64,000 nucleotides of DNA, taken from positions 1 to 64,000 of the forward strand of contig CAXMRC010000004.1 of the NCBI GenBank assembly GCA_964195945.1, written 5' to 3'. Under the pieces are notes generated by a model. That model had not been told where the DNA came from, ran no database searches, and worked only from the letters and a program-made list of their open reading frames with translations. Each line of letters begins with the position of its first letter. Position 1 is the stretch's first letter. Shown here in pieces: positions 23,850 through 32,121 of this stretch. A program made the position numbers and the translations under genes. Source of the DNA: JAAETI01 sp964195945 (lineage in GTDB: Bacteria > Actinomycetota > Acidimicrobiia > Spongiisociales > UBA5794).

Positions 23850-25863
23850 CGGCCGACTCCGTCACCGGTAGGACAGCGGTCTTGCGCCGCGCCCTTTTGG
23901 CGAAGACAGCCCACATGCCGCCGGCGACCGAGACCAAGCCACCGAGCCACAACGTCCACATCAGCGGAAACACCATGACGTCGAGAACAACATCGTCGCC
24001 GGGCAATGTTGCCAGCGCCACGAAGACATCTTCCGACAACCCTGTGTGAACGGCAGGAGTCGCGACCGCCGGCGGACGGGCGTATTGATTGAAGACGGGT
24101 TCCAGCGAGGCGATCTCATCAGAACAGTCAGCATTGCGCAGCGAGAGAAGAGCACCGTCTACCCGCCGATTCGGCTCAAGGCGGCTGGTCGCTGCTTCGT
24201 ACACGATGCAGTAGTCGTCCACCACAGCCGAATCGCCGACCGCGATCCTCACCTGATCACGTGATGCCATCCCACTGGACGCAGCAATGCCGACCGCCAG
24301 AAAAGCGACACCGATGTGAGCAATCTGCCCGCCCCAATACCCGGGATCGCGTCGCAGGACCCGGCCAGCAGCGGCAGCACGGCTTCCATCAACCTTGCCG
24401 ACTTGTTTCAGGTACTCCTTGACGATTGTGGCAATCACAAACGTACCAAGGACGATGATGACCACTACCGGAATCGACTCCATGCCGGAGAGGACGGCAA
24501 CCGCACCAGCCACCAGACCGGCGACGAGTGGCGCAGCGATTCTGTCCCAAACAACCCTGGGCCGTGCGTATCGATAGGGCGTCACCGGCCCTATTCCCAT
24601 CGCTAACAGCAGAAGGAACGCAACGGGGATCGTCACCCGGTTGAAGTATGGGGTGCCGACCGAGACCCGAGCGTTCCCCAGAGCTTCAAGGGCAATCGGG
24701 TAAAGCGTGCCCAGGAGGATCGCAAGGGCGAACACCGTCAAAATGAGGTTGTTGAGCAGGAAGACTCCCTCGCGGCTCGCCAGCGAGTCAAGACGAGGAG
24801 CGGAGCTGAAGAGGTGAGCCCGCCACCCGAACAGCCCAAGCGACCCGAGGACCACTACTACGAGGAACGCCAGGAGTGCAGGACCTACACCCGACTGGGT
24901 AAACGAATGGACAGATATCACTGTGCCGGATCGGGTCAGGAACGTTCCGAGAATCGTTAACGAGAACGTGGCAATGACCAACACCAAATTCCACGCCTGC
25001 AGCATGCCGCGGCGACGCTGCACCACGGCAGAATGAATGAACGCGGTGGCGGCCAACCACGGTAGGAAAGCGGCGTTCTCGACCGGATCCCATGCCCAGT
25101 ATCCGCCCCATCCGAGGACCTCGTACGACCACCATGCGCCGAGCAAGATACCGAAGCCGAGAAACGCCCAGGCAATGACCGACCAGCGATGGGTTCTCTC
25201 CAGCCAAACACTCCCTTGGTCTCCCCGGATCATGGCGGCAACGGCGAATGCAAACGGTGCGGTGAACCCGACGTAGCCGACATAGAGCATCGGCGGATGG
25301 ATCGCCATCAGGATGTGGTTCTGCAACAACGGGTTGGCACCGACGCCTTCGGCAGGGGCCACCGCCGAGACGAATGGAAGCCAGCTCGATGCCGCACACG
25401 ATCCGCCGACGAGCTCCGTGCACACCCGGAACGGGTTGGAAACGGTCGCCATCAGCCCGAACCAGAAAAGAGAGACCACACCGATCACGGCAAGAGCCGT
25501 CAGCCCGAGACGATCCCCGGTTTTCACCGTCCGGGCGACGAGATACGTGAACACGGCAAGGATGACACCCCACAGCACGATGCTGCCTTCGAGAGCGGCC
25601 CAGGCACCAGCCAACAAGAAGATAAAGGGCGTCGTGGAACTCGAGTTGGCGGCAACGTACTGAAGCGAGAAGTCGTGAGAAAGGATGCCAGCTTCAAGGG
25701 CGAGCAGGGCGATGACCGCACCAGCCAGCATCATGGTGACGGGTCTCGCAACGGACGCGGGATTCGCATCCGCGCTTCTGGAAGCCGACCACGCACGACC
25801 TATGAGTTGGGCCGACGACACAGTCGCCAGAAGGATGCCGAGCAAACCAATGGTGGCTATCAC
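23842..25863 (-). CDS. ccmF: Cytochrome c heme lyase subunit CcmF
   Basis: A 673-residue polytopic protein with about 15 membrane segments. The heme-handling WWD domain is clear: WWSYEVLGWGGYWAWDPVEN at about residues 239-258, preceded and followed by conserved His residues. CcmF takes heme from holo-CcmE and attaches it to apocytochrome c outside the membrane. Length and motifs are as expected. The start overlaps the ccmE stop by four bases. Confidence 0.95.
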   Translation of the reverse strand: MIATIGLLGILLATVSSAQLIGRAWSASRSADANPASVARPVTMMLAGAVIALLALEAGILSHDFSLQYVAANSSSTTPFIFLLAGAWAALEGSIVLWGVILAVFTYLVARTVKTGDRLGLTALAVIGVVSLFWFGLMATVSNPFRVCTELVGGSCAASSWLPFVSAVAPAEGVGANPLLQNHILMAIHPPMLYVGYVGFTAPFAFAVAAMIRGDQGSVWLERTHRWSVIAWAFLGFGILLGAWWSYEVLGWGGYWAWDPVENAAFLPWLAATAFIHSAVVQRRRGMLQAWNLVLVIATFSLTILGTFLTRSGTVISVHSFTQSGVGPALLAFLVVVVLGSLGLFGWRAHLFSSAPRLDSLASREGVFLLNNLILTVFALAILLGTLYPIALEALGNARVSVGTPYFNRVTIPVAFLLLLAMGIGPVTPYRYARPRVVWDRIAAPLVAGLVAGAVAVLSGMESIPVVVIIVLGTFVIATIVKEYLKQVGKVDGSRAAAAGRVLRRDPGYWGGQIAHIGVAFLAVGIAASSGMASRDQVRIAVGDSAVVDDYCIVYEAATSRLEPNRRVDGALLSLRNADCSDEIASLEPVFNQYARPPAVATPAVHTGLSEDVFVALATLPGDDVVLDVMVFPLMWTLWLGGLVSVAGGMWAVFAKRARRKTAVLPVTESADV

Positions 25864-26279
25864 AACTCGTCGAGCTCGTGGTCAATCGAGTCGTAGATCA
25901 CGTTGTCCTCGGTCCGGTACTGCTCATCATGCCGTATCAGCATCGTGTCCGAATGGAAGGTGGTTCCATCCCACGTGCCCTCGACAATTACGCCTTGGCC
26001 CTCTTCGAAAAGCTGCGGAATAACGCCTGCATGCTCCACCTGCATCGACTCGCGGCCGTCCGTGAGAGTAAGCAGCAGAGTCTCCCCGTTCTGCTCGATG
26101 GTCCCCGCGACCACTTGGCCACCGAGACGGAGCCGATCCGCCGACGGGGCCACCTCTGTATACAGCTCAGTCGGGGTACGGAAATAGACAAGATTGCTCG
26201 ACAGGTTGACCAGGAGGACAACAAGAACCCCGAGAATCAAGAAAGCCGGGACGAGGAACTTCCAATAACGACCAATCAT
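25860..26279 (-). CDS. ccmE: Heme chaperone CcmE
   Basis: A 139-residue protein with one N-terminal membrane segment (about 7-26) and an external OB-fold domain. The heme-binding motif is RHDEQY with H117 and Y121, the His-type form seen in proteobacteria rather than the Cys-type variant. LFEEGQGVIVEG is the family signature before it. It carries heme from CcmABCD to CcmF. ATG at 26279 overlaps the ccmD stop by three bases (ATGA arrangement), which settles the start; the longer open frame upstream is the ccmD region read in another frame. Confidence 0.92.
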   Translation of the reverse strand: MIGRYWKFLVPAFLILGVLVVLLVNLSSNLVYFRTPTELYTEVAPSADRLRLGGQVVAGTIEQNGETLLLTLTDGRESMQVEHAGVIPQLFEEGQGVIVEGTWDGTTFHSDTMLIRHDEQYRTEDNVIYDSIDHELDEL

Positions 26280-26389
26280 GCCTGCCCTCCCGCCCTCTTG
26301 TTGGCAGCACGAAGCCGCGCTGCAAGCAACCACACATACCCAATGAGGGTTCCGTAGGTCAGTATGTAGCCAATGACGACATATCTCAT
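26276..26389 (-). CDS. ccmD: CcmD-like miniprotein
   Basis: A 37-residue protein: a short start (MRYV), one membrane segment (about residues 3-24, VIGYILTYGTLIGYVWLLAA) and a basic tail RLRAANKRAGG. CcmD proteins are small single-span proteins with a cationic cytoplasmic end that help release holo-CcmE from CcmC. The position between ccmC and ccmE, and ATGA overlaps with both neighbours, make the gene convincing in spite of its size. Confidence 0.82.
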   Translation of the reverse strand: MRYVVIGYILTYGTLIGYVWLLAARLRAANKRAGGQA

Positions 26390-27126
26390 TCGGCGGCTCC
26401 CGTTGATCCGATGGTCGGCGGGGAGACTGCGTCACCGGCCACAGGGCCGTCCGTTGCTGCGGCCGCTTCGAGGGCGGCTAGCTCCAGTTCGGCCAAGCGG
26501 ATGCGGTGCCGTAGCAGCGCCGCATAAACCACCGTGAATGCGGCCACCGAAACCAACAGAGCCGCAAGTATTGGGCCATCCATCTGAATATCCCGGGGTC
26601 GAAACGTATTGGTTTGATGCAACGTTCTCCACCAGGTGACAGAGAAATGGACAGGAATGAGTTGTACGAGACCCAGAATCCCCAGCACTGCAGATCTTCT
26701 CGCCCGTGCCTCCGGGTCAGCAATGGCGCGCCGCAGCGCAAGGTAGCCGATGTAGATGAAGAGCATCACCGCGGTCAGAGTGAGCCGGGCATCCCAGGTC
26801 CAGTAGACGTTCCAAGTCGCTTTTCCCCAGATCGCACCACCGAAAATCGCCAAGATCGTGAACACAACACCGAGTTCGGCAGATGAACCGGCGACCAGGT
26901 CCCACTTCAGCGTCTTGGTCGCCAGATACACGATGCTGGCGAGAAATGTGACACCGAAGGCTAGATAGGCAAGCCATATGGTCGGCACATGGATGAACAG
27001 CATGCGCGCCGCGTCACCCTGGGATTCGACCCGGGGGCTGGCCAGCGCAAACCCGAGGGCCGCGACAACGGACACGACGGCAAGAACGTCGAGCCAGGCG
27101 GGGCTACGGCGGGTTGCGTCGGTCAT
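26386..27126 (-). CDS. ccmC: Heme handling protein CcmC
   Basis: A 246-residue membrane protein with six hydrophobic segments. The WWD motif WGKATWNVYWTWD lies at residues 100-112 and a conserved His at position 46 (FIHVP). CcmC loads heme onto CcmE at the outer face. The C-terminal tail is longer and Ala-rich compared with proteobacterial CcmC. The start overlaps the ccmB stop by four bases, and the stop overlaps ccmD. Confidence 0.92.
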   Translation of the reverse strand: MTDATRRSPAWLDVLAVVSVVAALGFALASPRVESQGDAARMLFIHVPTIWLAYLAFGVTFLASIVYLATKTLKWDLVAGSSAELGVVFTILAIFGGAIWGKATWNVYWTWDARLTLTAVMLFIYIGYLALRRAIADPEARARRSAVLGILGLVQLIPVHFSVTWWRTLHQTNTFRPRDIQMDGPILAALLVSVAAFTVVYAALLRHRIRLAELELAALEAAAATDGPVAGDAVSPPTIGSTGAAE

Positions 27127-27794
27127 CGAGTCTCCTGTAGGGGTCTTGCGGTAACTACACCGACGATCGCAAGAACCAGCACCACGATCGCCATCAGTAC
27201 CAGCCAGGACAGATTACCCCCATCGCCGGCCTTAACCTCGACGGTTTGCGTTGCTCCGAGCAGAAGCGGTATCGCCAGCGGTGTCACGAGAAGTGGAACA
27301 AGCGCGGGTCCAGCGTTGACGCTCGACGCAATAGCGCCAGACAAAGTGCCCAATTCAGCAAGGCCGACGGCGGTGAGTGGCATAACAATCAACATCCATT
27401 CCCAGCCGGCGAGATCGAGGCCGTACAACGCCACCGTTACTGCGCCCATCACAATCTCGAACGCTAACAACAGGAGCGCAGTCGCCATCGACTTACCGAC
27501 GTATTCGGCAACCGGATCGATACCGAGGAGGGCTATGGCGTCACGCTGCGCCGGTGTTTCGATGTTGGTGCGTCGCACCGCTGTGAGCACGCCGAACAAC
27601 ATGACAACGACGAACAGCATGCCGACACCGATCCGCGTCAGAACATCCTGATTGATGCCAACCGCGAGCGGTACCAGCAGAAGAGCGATCGCACCGAATG
27701 GGATGGTCACCCAAGCGACCTCTCCCGACCGCCTCTCTCTATCGAGATCGCGTCGGGCAATCGCAAAGGCTTGTTGCCAGAACCTATTGCTCAT
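27123..27794 (-). CDS. ccmB: Heme exporter-type ABC permease CcmB
   Basis: A 223-residue permease with six membrane segments. It begins FWQQAFAIARRDLDRERRSG, the cytoplasmic start typical of CcmB, and keeps the central pattern of the family. With CcmA it powers release of holo-CcmE from CcmC. Four-base overlaps with ccmA and ccmC mark it as part of the same operon. Confidence 0.88.
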   Translation of the reverse strand: MSNRFWQQAFAIARRDLDRERRSGEVAWVTIPFGAIALLLVPLAVGINQDVLTRIGVGMLFVVVMLFGVLTAVRRTNIETPAQRDAIALLGIDPVAEYVGKSMATALLLLAFEIVMGAVTVALYGLDLAGWEWMLIVMPLTAVGLAELGTLSGAIASSVNAGPALVPLLVTPLAIPLLLGATQTVEVKAGDGGNLSWLVLMAIVVLVLAIVGVVTARPLQETR

Positions 27795-28435
27795 TTGACC
27801 GTGCCCCCGGCGAGTTCGGCGGTCCTGGTCACCATCGGTGCGACCCGTTCGATATCGTGAGACACCAATACCACTGCCCCGCCTCTCTCCAGAACCCCCG
27901 CAACAATGTGCTCAACGAGCTCGATGGCACTTGGATCCAAAGCCGAGTGAGGCTCGTCGAGCAGCAGGAGGTCCGGCTGCAGCATGATCTCCCTGGCGAA
28001 CTCGACCCTCCGCTGCATACCGTGAGAGGCCTCTCCCGCACGCCGGTTGGCTGCTTGCTCCAGACCGACAGCCCGCAGCGCATCATGGGCTGCCGACTCC
28101 GCGGCGCCGGCGACCCTTGCCGAAAACTCGAGGTTGGCGACAAGGCTGAGCTCTGGGTACAGGGCAGGGCTATGGCCGATGAGGCCGAGCCGCGATCTGA
28201 TGCTGAACCGGTCTTGGGATGCCAGATCAACGCCGAGCACCTGAGCCTCCCCGCCAGTCGGGCGAAGCAAGGTCGCTATCACCCGCAACAAAGTGGTTTT
28301 CCCTGCACCGTTGGACCCAAAGAGGCCAACAGATTCACCAGCGGAGACAGTGAGGTCGACGTTTCTGAGGATGGTGGTCACGCCGATGCGGGCGGCGACA
28401 CCTATGAACTCAACATGGGGTTTCAGATCTGGCAC
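27791..28435 (-). CDS. ccmA: ABC ATPase CcmA
   Basis: A 214-residue ATP-binding subunit of the CcmAB complex. Walker A is GSNGAGKTT (40-48), the signature is a variant SHGMQRRVEFAREI in place of LSGGQ, and Walker B is LLLLDEPHSALD, followed by the switch His in VSHD. It is the first gene of the ccm operon; the 201-base gap upstream to the divergent thioredoxin gene must hold its promoter, though no clear boxes were found. Confidence 0.9.
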   Translation of the reverse strand: MPDLKPHVEFIGVAARIGVTTILRNVDLTVSAGESVGLFGSNGAGKTTLLRVIATLLRPTGGEAQVLGVDLASQDRFSIRSRLGLIGHSPALYPELSLVANLEFSARVAGAAESAAHDALRAVGLEQAANRRAGEASHGMQRRVEFAREIMLQPDLLLLDEPHSALDPSAIELVEHIVAGVLERGGAVVLVSHDIERVAPMVTRTAELAGGTVK

Positions 28436-28636
28436 AGTTGGGTCAGTCTACGTATTCTCACCGCTCGAGTCTGCGTTCATCTCCGCGGTGCGAGGAAATA
28501 TCATGGCTCAGGCGAGGCCCGGTGCGGCGCTCGCACACCAAGGAATCCATTCCGAAATTCTTCACCAACGAGGAATATTCACGAATCCGTATGCGTTACC
28601 ACACGGACCGCCCAAACTGAACCGGAGTGAATACCA

Positions 28637-29041
28637 ATGGCAACTGTCAATCTGACTAAAGACACCTTTGAGGAGACTGTCCTCAACAATGACATCGTCC
28701 TCGTTGACTTTTGGGCTGAATGGTGCGGGCCGTGCAAGAGCTTCGCCCCGACGTATGAGAAGGTCTCCGAGAAGCACGAAGGTGTCGTCTTCGCCAAGGT
28801 TGACACCGAGGCCGAGCAGGAACTGGCTTCCTACTTCCAGATCCGCTCTATACCGACGCTGATGATCTTCCGTGAAAACATCGGCATCTTCTCACAGCCA
28901 GGCGCTCTCCCAGAGTCCGCACTCGAGGACTTGATCAAGCAGGCCGCGGGCCTCGATATGGACACCGTGCGCAGCGAGATCGAACAGCAGTCAGATGAAA
29001 ACGATCACGAGCACGACCACGAGCACGAGCACAGCCACTGA
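28637..29041 (+). CDS. Thioredoxin with His-rich tail
   Basis: A 134-residue cytoplasmic thioredoxin: FWAEWCGPCK with C30 and C33, cis-Pro in SIPTLMIF. It reduces protein disulfides. Residues 120-134 are an added tail of His, Glu and Asp (NDHEHDHEHEHSH) that could bind metal ions such as Zn, Ni or Cu. GGAG lies nine bases before the ATG. It is divergent from the ccm operon, which also handles thiols, but no shared regulation is shown. It is followed by a strong terminator. Confidence 0.9.
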   Translation: MATVNLTKDTFEETVLNNDIVLVDFWAEWCGPCKSFAPTYEKVSEKHEGVVFAKVDTEAEQELASYFQIRSIPTLMIFRENIGIFSQPGALPESALEDLIKQAAGLDMDTVRSEIEQQSDENDHEHDHEHEHSH

Positions 29042-29059
29042 GCTGACCAGCTTCCAACA

Positions 29060-29091
29060 AAGAACGGCTCGACCTAGGTCGGGCCGTTCTT
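29060..29091. terminator. Bidirectional terminator after the thioredoxin gene
   Basis: AAGAACGGC (29060-29068) and GCCGTTCTT (29083-29091) pair perfectly, enclosing a second palindrome CGACCTAGGTCG. TCTGTTT follows on the plus strand. The hairpin contains the TAG stop of the convergent 75-residue gene (29074-29076). Confidence 0.75.
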
Positions 29092-29301
29092 CTGTTTGAT
29101 CAGATGTGCGATGAGGGCTTGGGCCGTCGGGACGTTGGGGCGCTCTACCTCAATTCGATGCAGGACCGGTGTACCGAACGTTCCCGGTTCCGAAAGGACG
29201 TTGGCCGGAATATCTGCTTCCTCGAGCACCGTCCATGCATCTTCGGCGACCGAGCGGTCAACGAACTCTGCGATCGGGACCAGCTTGTCTTTGCGCCACA
29301 T
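29074..29301 (-). CDS. DUF2007-like small protein
   Basis: A 75-residue protein with the pattern of DUF2007 (putative signal-transducing) proteins: LVPIAEFVDRSVAEDAWTVL, then EEADIPANVLSEPGTFG, then a strand and a final helix with IEVERPNVPTAQALIAHL. Such proteins have a ferredoxin-like fold and no proven role. It lies two bases after the TldE-type gene and is probably part of the tldD-tldE transcription unit. Its stop sits inside a terminator hairpin. Confidence 0.6.
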   Translation of the reverse strand: MWRKDKLVPIAEFVDRSVAEDAWTVLEEADIPANVLSEPGTFGTPVLHRIEVERPNVPTAQALIAHLIKQKNGPT

Positions 29302-29303
29302 GA

Positions 29304-30629
29304 CTATCCGCCCGCTCCCCCTGTGAAGTTCCAGCCCTCTAGATGGAGGCTCGGAACATACATCATGCCCGGCCCAAATTCCGAGTCGGCAAATCTTGCA
29401 TCGTCACCGATCGCATGCACCCGACCCTGATCGAGCGCATCGACAAATGACTGGGTGAACCGCATGTTGGTCACCGCTCCGGTGATCTTTCCGTTTTCGA
29501 TCATGAACGTTCCGTTCCTGGTCAGGCCGGTGACCGACAGTGCCTTCGGGTCTAACACACGGCAGTAGTTGAACGTCGCCACATAGAGGCCTCTATCCAC
29601 AGAGGCGATCATCTCCTCGACTGACGCATCGCCCCCGTCTAGGAATACATGAGTGGGGAGAGGACCCCACACTTCCGACCCGGGATCCCCATGACCCGTT
29701 GGCGCAACGCGCGCCTTCGCCGCGGTACGGCGATCGTGAGCCAGGCCTTTGACCACCCCACCCGAAACCAAGTCGAGGCGCTGCCGGGGAGTGCCTTCAG
29801 CGTCAAACCCGACACCGAGCGCACGGCTATCGGTGGCGTCGTCGTAGAGGTTGATCGATGCGTCAAACTGTTTCGCACCGACATCGGCAAACGACTGCCC
29901 TTCCGCATGGTGCTTGCCGTTGAAGCCGTAGTACGAGAGAAACATTGCGATTGTTGCAACACACTCCGGCGCCAATACAACTTCGTATTCGCCCGGCTTC
30001 AGATCGAACGCGTCGAGTCCTTGGTTGGCGCGCTGGGCGGCGAGAGACCCGACGGCACCGCCGTCAATATCGCCGATTCGCTGTGAAGTTGCATGTCCCG
30101 ACCCGGCGGCACCGTTGCGCTGCTGAATGCCGTCGATGCTCGCCCTGGTGTAGCGCCCAAACGCACGATGGCCTGCGGTGTTCACAAAGGCGACGTCGTG
30201 TCCGACTGTTTCACAGTATCCGGCTGCACGCATTCCAGGGCCGGCAGCAACAAAGTCGGCGACCTTGCCAGCCCGTTCTGCCGGATCAGCAGCTGCAGTG
30301 GCGGCGTCGAAGTGCTTCGGGTCGACAACGTCCCGCGGTGGGGTCAGGCCGGGCCAGCCCTCGTCAACACGCTGCAAAGAGGCAACACCGATGGTGTCAT
30401 CAACAAAGTTGTCGAGGCTCTCGAGGCTTGTGGTGGTTGCTGCGTTGACGCGACCATCCACTGCCACTCGCAAGGCAACCTCGTAGCCCTCGTCGGCCAC
30501 GTTTTGGTGGATAAACGAGTTGGCAAATCTGGTCAGTGCCGACTCGCCGCCCGATACAACGATCTCGGCTTCGGCACGATCGCCGACGTGGTCAAGAACG
30601 TGGCCCGCGATCTCGATAGTGCGGCTCAT
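29304..30629 (-). CDS. pmbA: TldE/PmbA-type metallopeptidase partner
   Basis: A 441-residue TldD/PmbA family member without the HExxxH zinc motif, so it is the TldE (PmbA) subunit that forms a heterodimer with TldD. Landmarks include RFANSFIHQNVADEGYE near the start and a C-terminal GNGTF-like segment NGTFMIENGKITGAV. TldD/E heterodimers degrade unfolded peptides and in some bacteria cleave leader peptides of modified peptides such as microcin B17. The start overlaps the tldD stop by four bases (ATGA). Confidence 0.88.
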   Translation of the reverse strand: MSRTIEIAGHVLDHVGDRAEAEIVVSGGESALTRFANSFIHQNVADEGYEVALRVAVDGRVNAATTTSLESLDNFVDDTIGVASLQRVDEGWPGLTPPRDVVDPKHFDAATAAADPAERAGKVADFVAAGPGMRAAGYCETVGHDVAFVNTAGHRAFGRYTRASIDGIQQRNGAAGSGHATSQRIGDIDGGAVGSLAAQRANQGLDAFDLKPGEYEVVLAPECVATIAMFLSYYGFNGKHHAEGQSFADVGAKQFDASINLYDDATDSRALGVGFDAEGTPRQRLDLVSGGVVKGLAHDRRTAAKARVAPTGHGDPGSEVWGPLPTHVFLDGGDASVEEMIASVDRGLYVATFNYCRVLDPKALSVTGLTRNGTFMIENGKITGAVTNMRFTQSFVDALDQGRVHAIGDDARFADSEFGPGMMYVPSLHLEGWNFTGGAGG

Positions 30630-32065
30630 GCCCGTACCCCCAATCGCACCGAAGCGAATCTACCTGGCGCCGCTGAGTGTCCGGTGTGCGCCACCTGCAT
30701 TGGTTGTCCCTTTCCACAGTTGGGCGTACCCCAGTGGATCCACTCATCTCCCCCGGCAAGTTTGTCGAGTTGGCCCCAGAACCGTGGAGTGATCCCGGTG
30801 TAGGTGGGGTTCTTCACCATGCGGCCCAGCTTGCCGTCTTTGACCTCCCAACCGATCTCGCAGCCGAACTGGAAATTGAGGCGCTTGTCGTCAATGGACC
30901 ACGACCGATTCGTCGCCATGTAGACCCCGTCTTTAGTGTCGGCAATGATCTCTTCAAGGCTCGAATCACCCGGCAAGATCCCCACGTTGGTCATCCGCAC
31001 CATCGGCAACCGGTTGTATCCATCGGCCCTGACCATCCCGCCTGGCGCCAAACCTGCAATTGACGCCGAATCACGTCCAGACAGCACCCCGACCCACGTG
31101 CCTTCCTTGACGATGTCGACTCGCTGTGCGGCGGTTCCCTCATCGTCGTATCCGAACGTACCAAGAGCACCAGGAAGCGTTGCATCGGCGGTGATATTCA
31201 TGAGCGGCGAGCCGTACTTGTGAGTGTGCAGATTCTCCAGGTCAAGATGAGAGGTTCCGGCAAATGCAGCTTCCCATCCGAGGATACGATCGAGTTCTAT
31301 GGCATGACCGACCGATTCATGGATCTGCAATGCCAATTGTGAGCCCTCGAGGATGAGCGACTTCTCGCCCTCTTCCAGTTCCGGAGCTGACAGCAATGCT
31401 GCGGCCTCTTCGGCAACCCGACCGGCATTGCCGAGATAGTCCCATTTGCGAACAGTCTCATAGCCACCGGTCTCGTACTGCCCGAAAGACTGTGGATACG
31501 AACGCCGCTGTGTCTCATTCTCTCCGAGAGCAGTGGCGTCGTATCCACCGCCGGATTCCACGAGGTGTTGGTGAATGCGATGGCCCTGGGAGGACACAAA
31601 CCATTTGTTTGTGTCCCAGAACGACAGATTTCCGCTCGCCAGAGCGATGCCGTTAACTTCCTGCATTGTTCTGGTCACTGCGACAAGCAGATCGACCTTT
31701 TCAGAAATCGGAATGGAGAACGGATCCTCGTCAGAGGGCGTTTCGTAGAACCCCTCGGTAACTGCCACATCGGCAAGTGGCATGTCTGGTCCAGGAACCG
31801 ATGCCGAAGCGTGCGAGATGGCGGCGCTTTGCTCACCGGCGCGGCGTGCGGCCGCTGTGGTCAGATCAGACGTTGCGTAGAACCCCCATGCCGATCCGGT
31901 GAGCGCCCGAACCCCGACACCTGCGTGCTCCGCCTGATCGATGGACTGCGGCTCCTGATTGAGAACCGCTATCGATTGGTTCTTTGAAATTACGACCCGA
32001 GCGTCGGCGTACTGAGCACCGGCGGCGAGAGCGCCCTCAACTGCGGCCCTGGCAAGATCAAACAC
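30626..32065 (-). CDS. tldD: TldD metalloprotease
   Basis: A 479-residue zinc peptidase of the TldD family. The catalytic HESVGH is at residues 249-254 (QIHESVGHAIELDR), with the downstream Cys-containing C-terminal part intact. It acts with the PmbA/TldE subunit encoded next to it. GTG at 32065 is chosen because GGGAG lies eight bases upstream; a TTG at 32080 is the alternative. The gene heads a tldD-pmbA-DUF2007 unit. Confidence 0.9.
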   Translation of the reverse strand: MFDLARAAVEGALAAGAQYADARVVISKNQSIAVLNQEPQSIDQAEHAGVGVRALTGSAWGFYATSDLTTAAARRAGEQSAAISHASASVPGPDMPLADVAVTEGFYETPSDEDPFSIPISEKVDLLVAVTRTMQEVNGIALASGNLSFWDTNKWFVSSQGHRIHQHLVESGGGYDATALGENETQRRSYPQSFGQYETGGYETVRKWDYLGNAGRVAEEAAALLSAPELEEGEKSLILEGSQLALQIHESVGHAIELDRILGWEAAFAGTSHLDLENLHTHKYGSPLMNITADATLPGALGTFGYDDEGTAAQRVDIVKEGTWVGVLSGRDSASIAGLAPGGMVRADGYNRLPMVRMTNVGILPGDSSLEEIIADTKDGVYMATNRSWSIDDKRLNFQFGCEIGWEVKDGKLGRMVKNPTYTGITPRFWGQLDKLAGGDEWIHWGTPNCGKGQPMQVAHTGHSAAPGRFASVRLGVRA

Positions 32066-32121
32066 GTCGCAGACTCCCAACTGGTTGACCCAACCGATGC
32101 TAGCCGTAGGCAGAAACGCTT

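Noticed and set aside
24788..25573. Open frame of 261 codons on the minus strand inside ccmF
   Set aside because: Same strand but another frame of a well-supported ccmF; the Arg/Cys-rich product shows no family.
27698..28630. Open frame of 310 codons on the plus strand
   Set aside because: Antisense to ccmB and ccmA, which are certain from motifs and operon structure.
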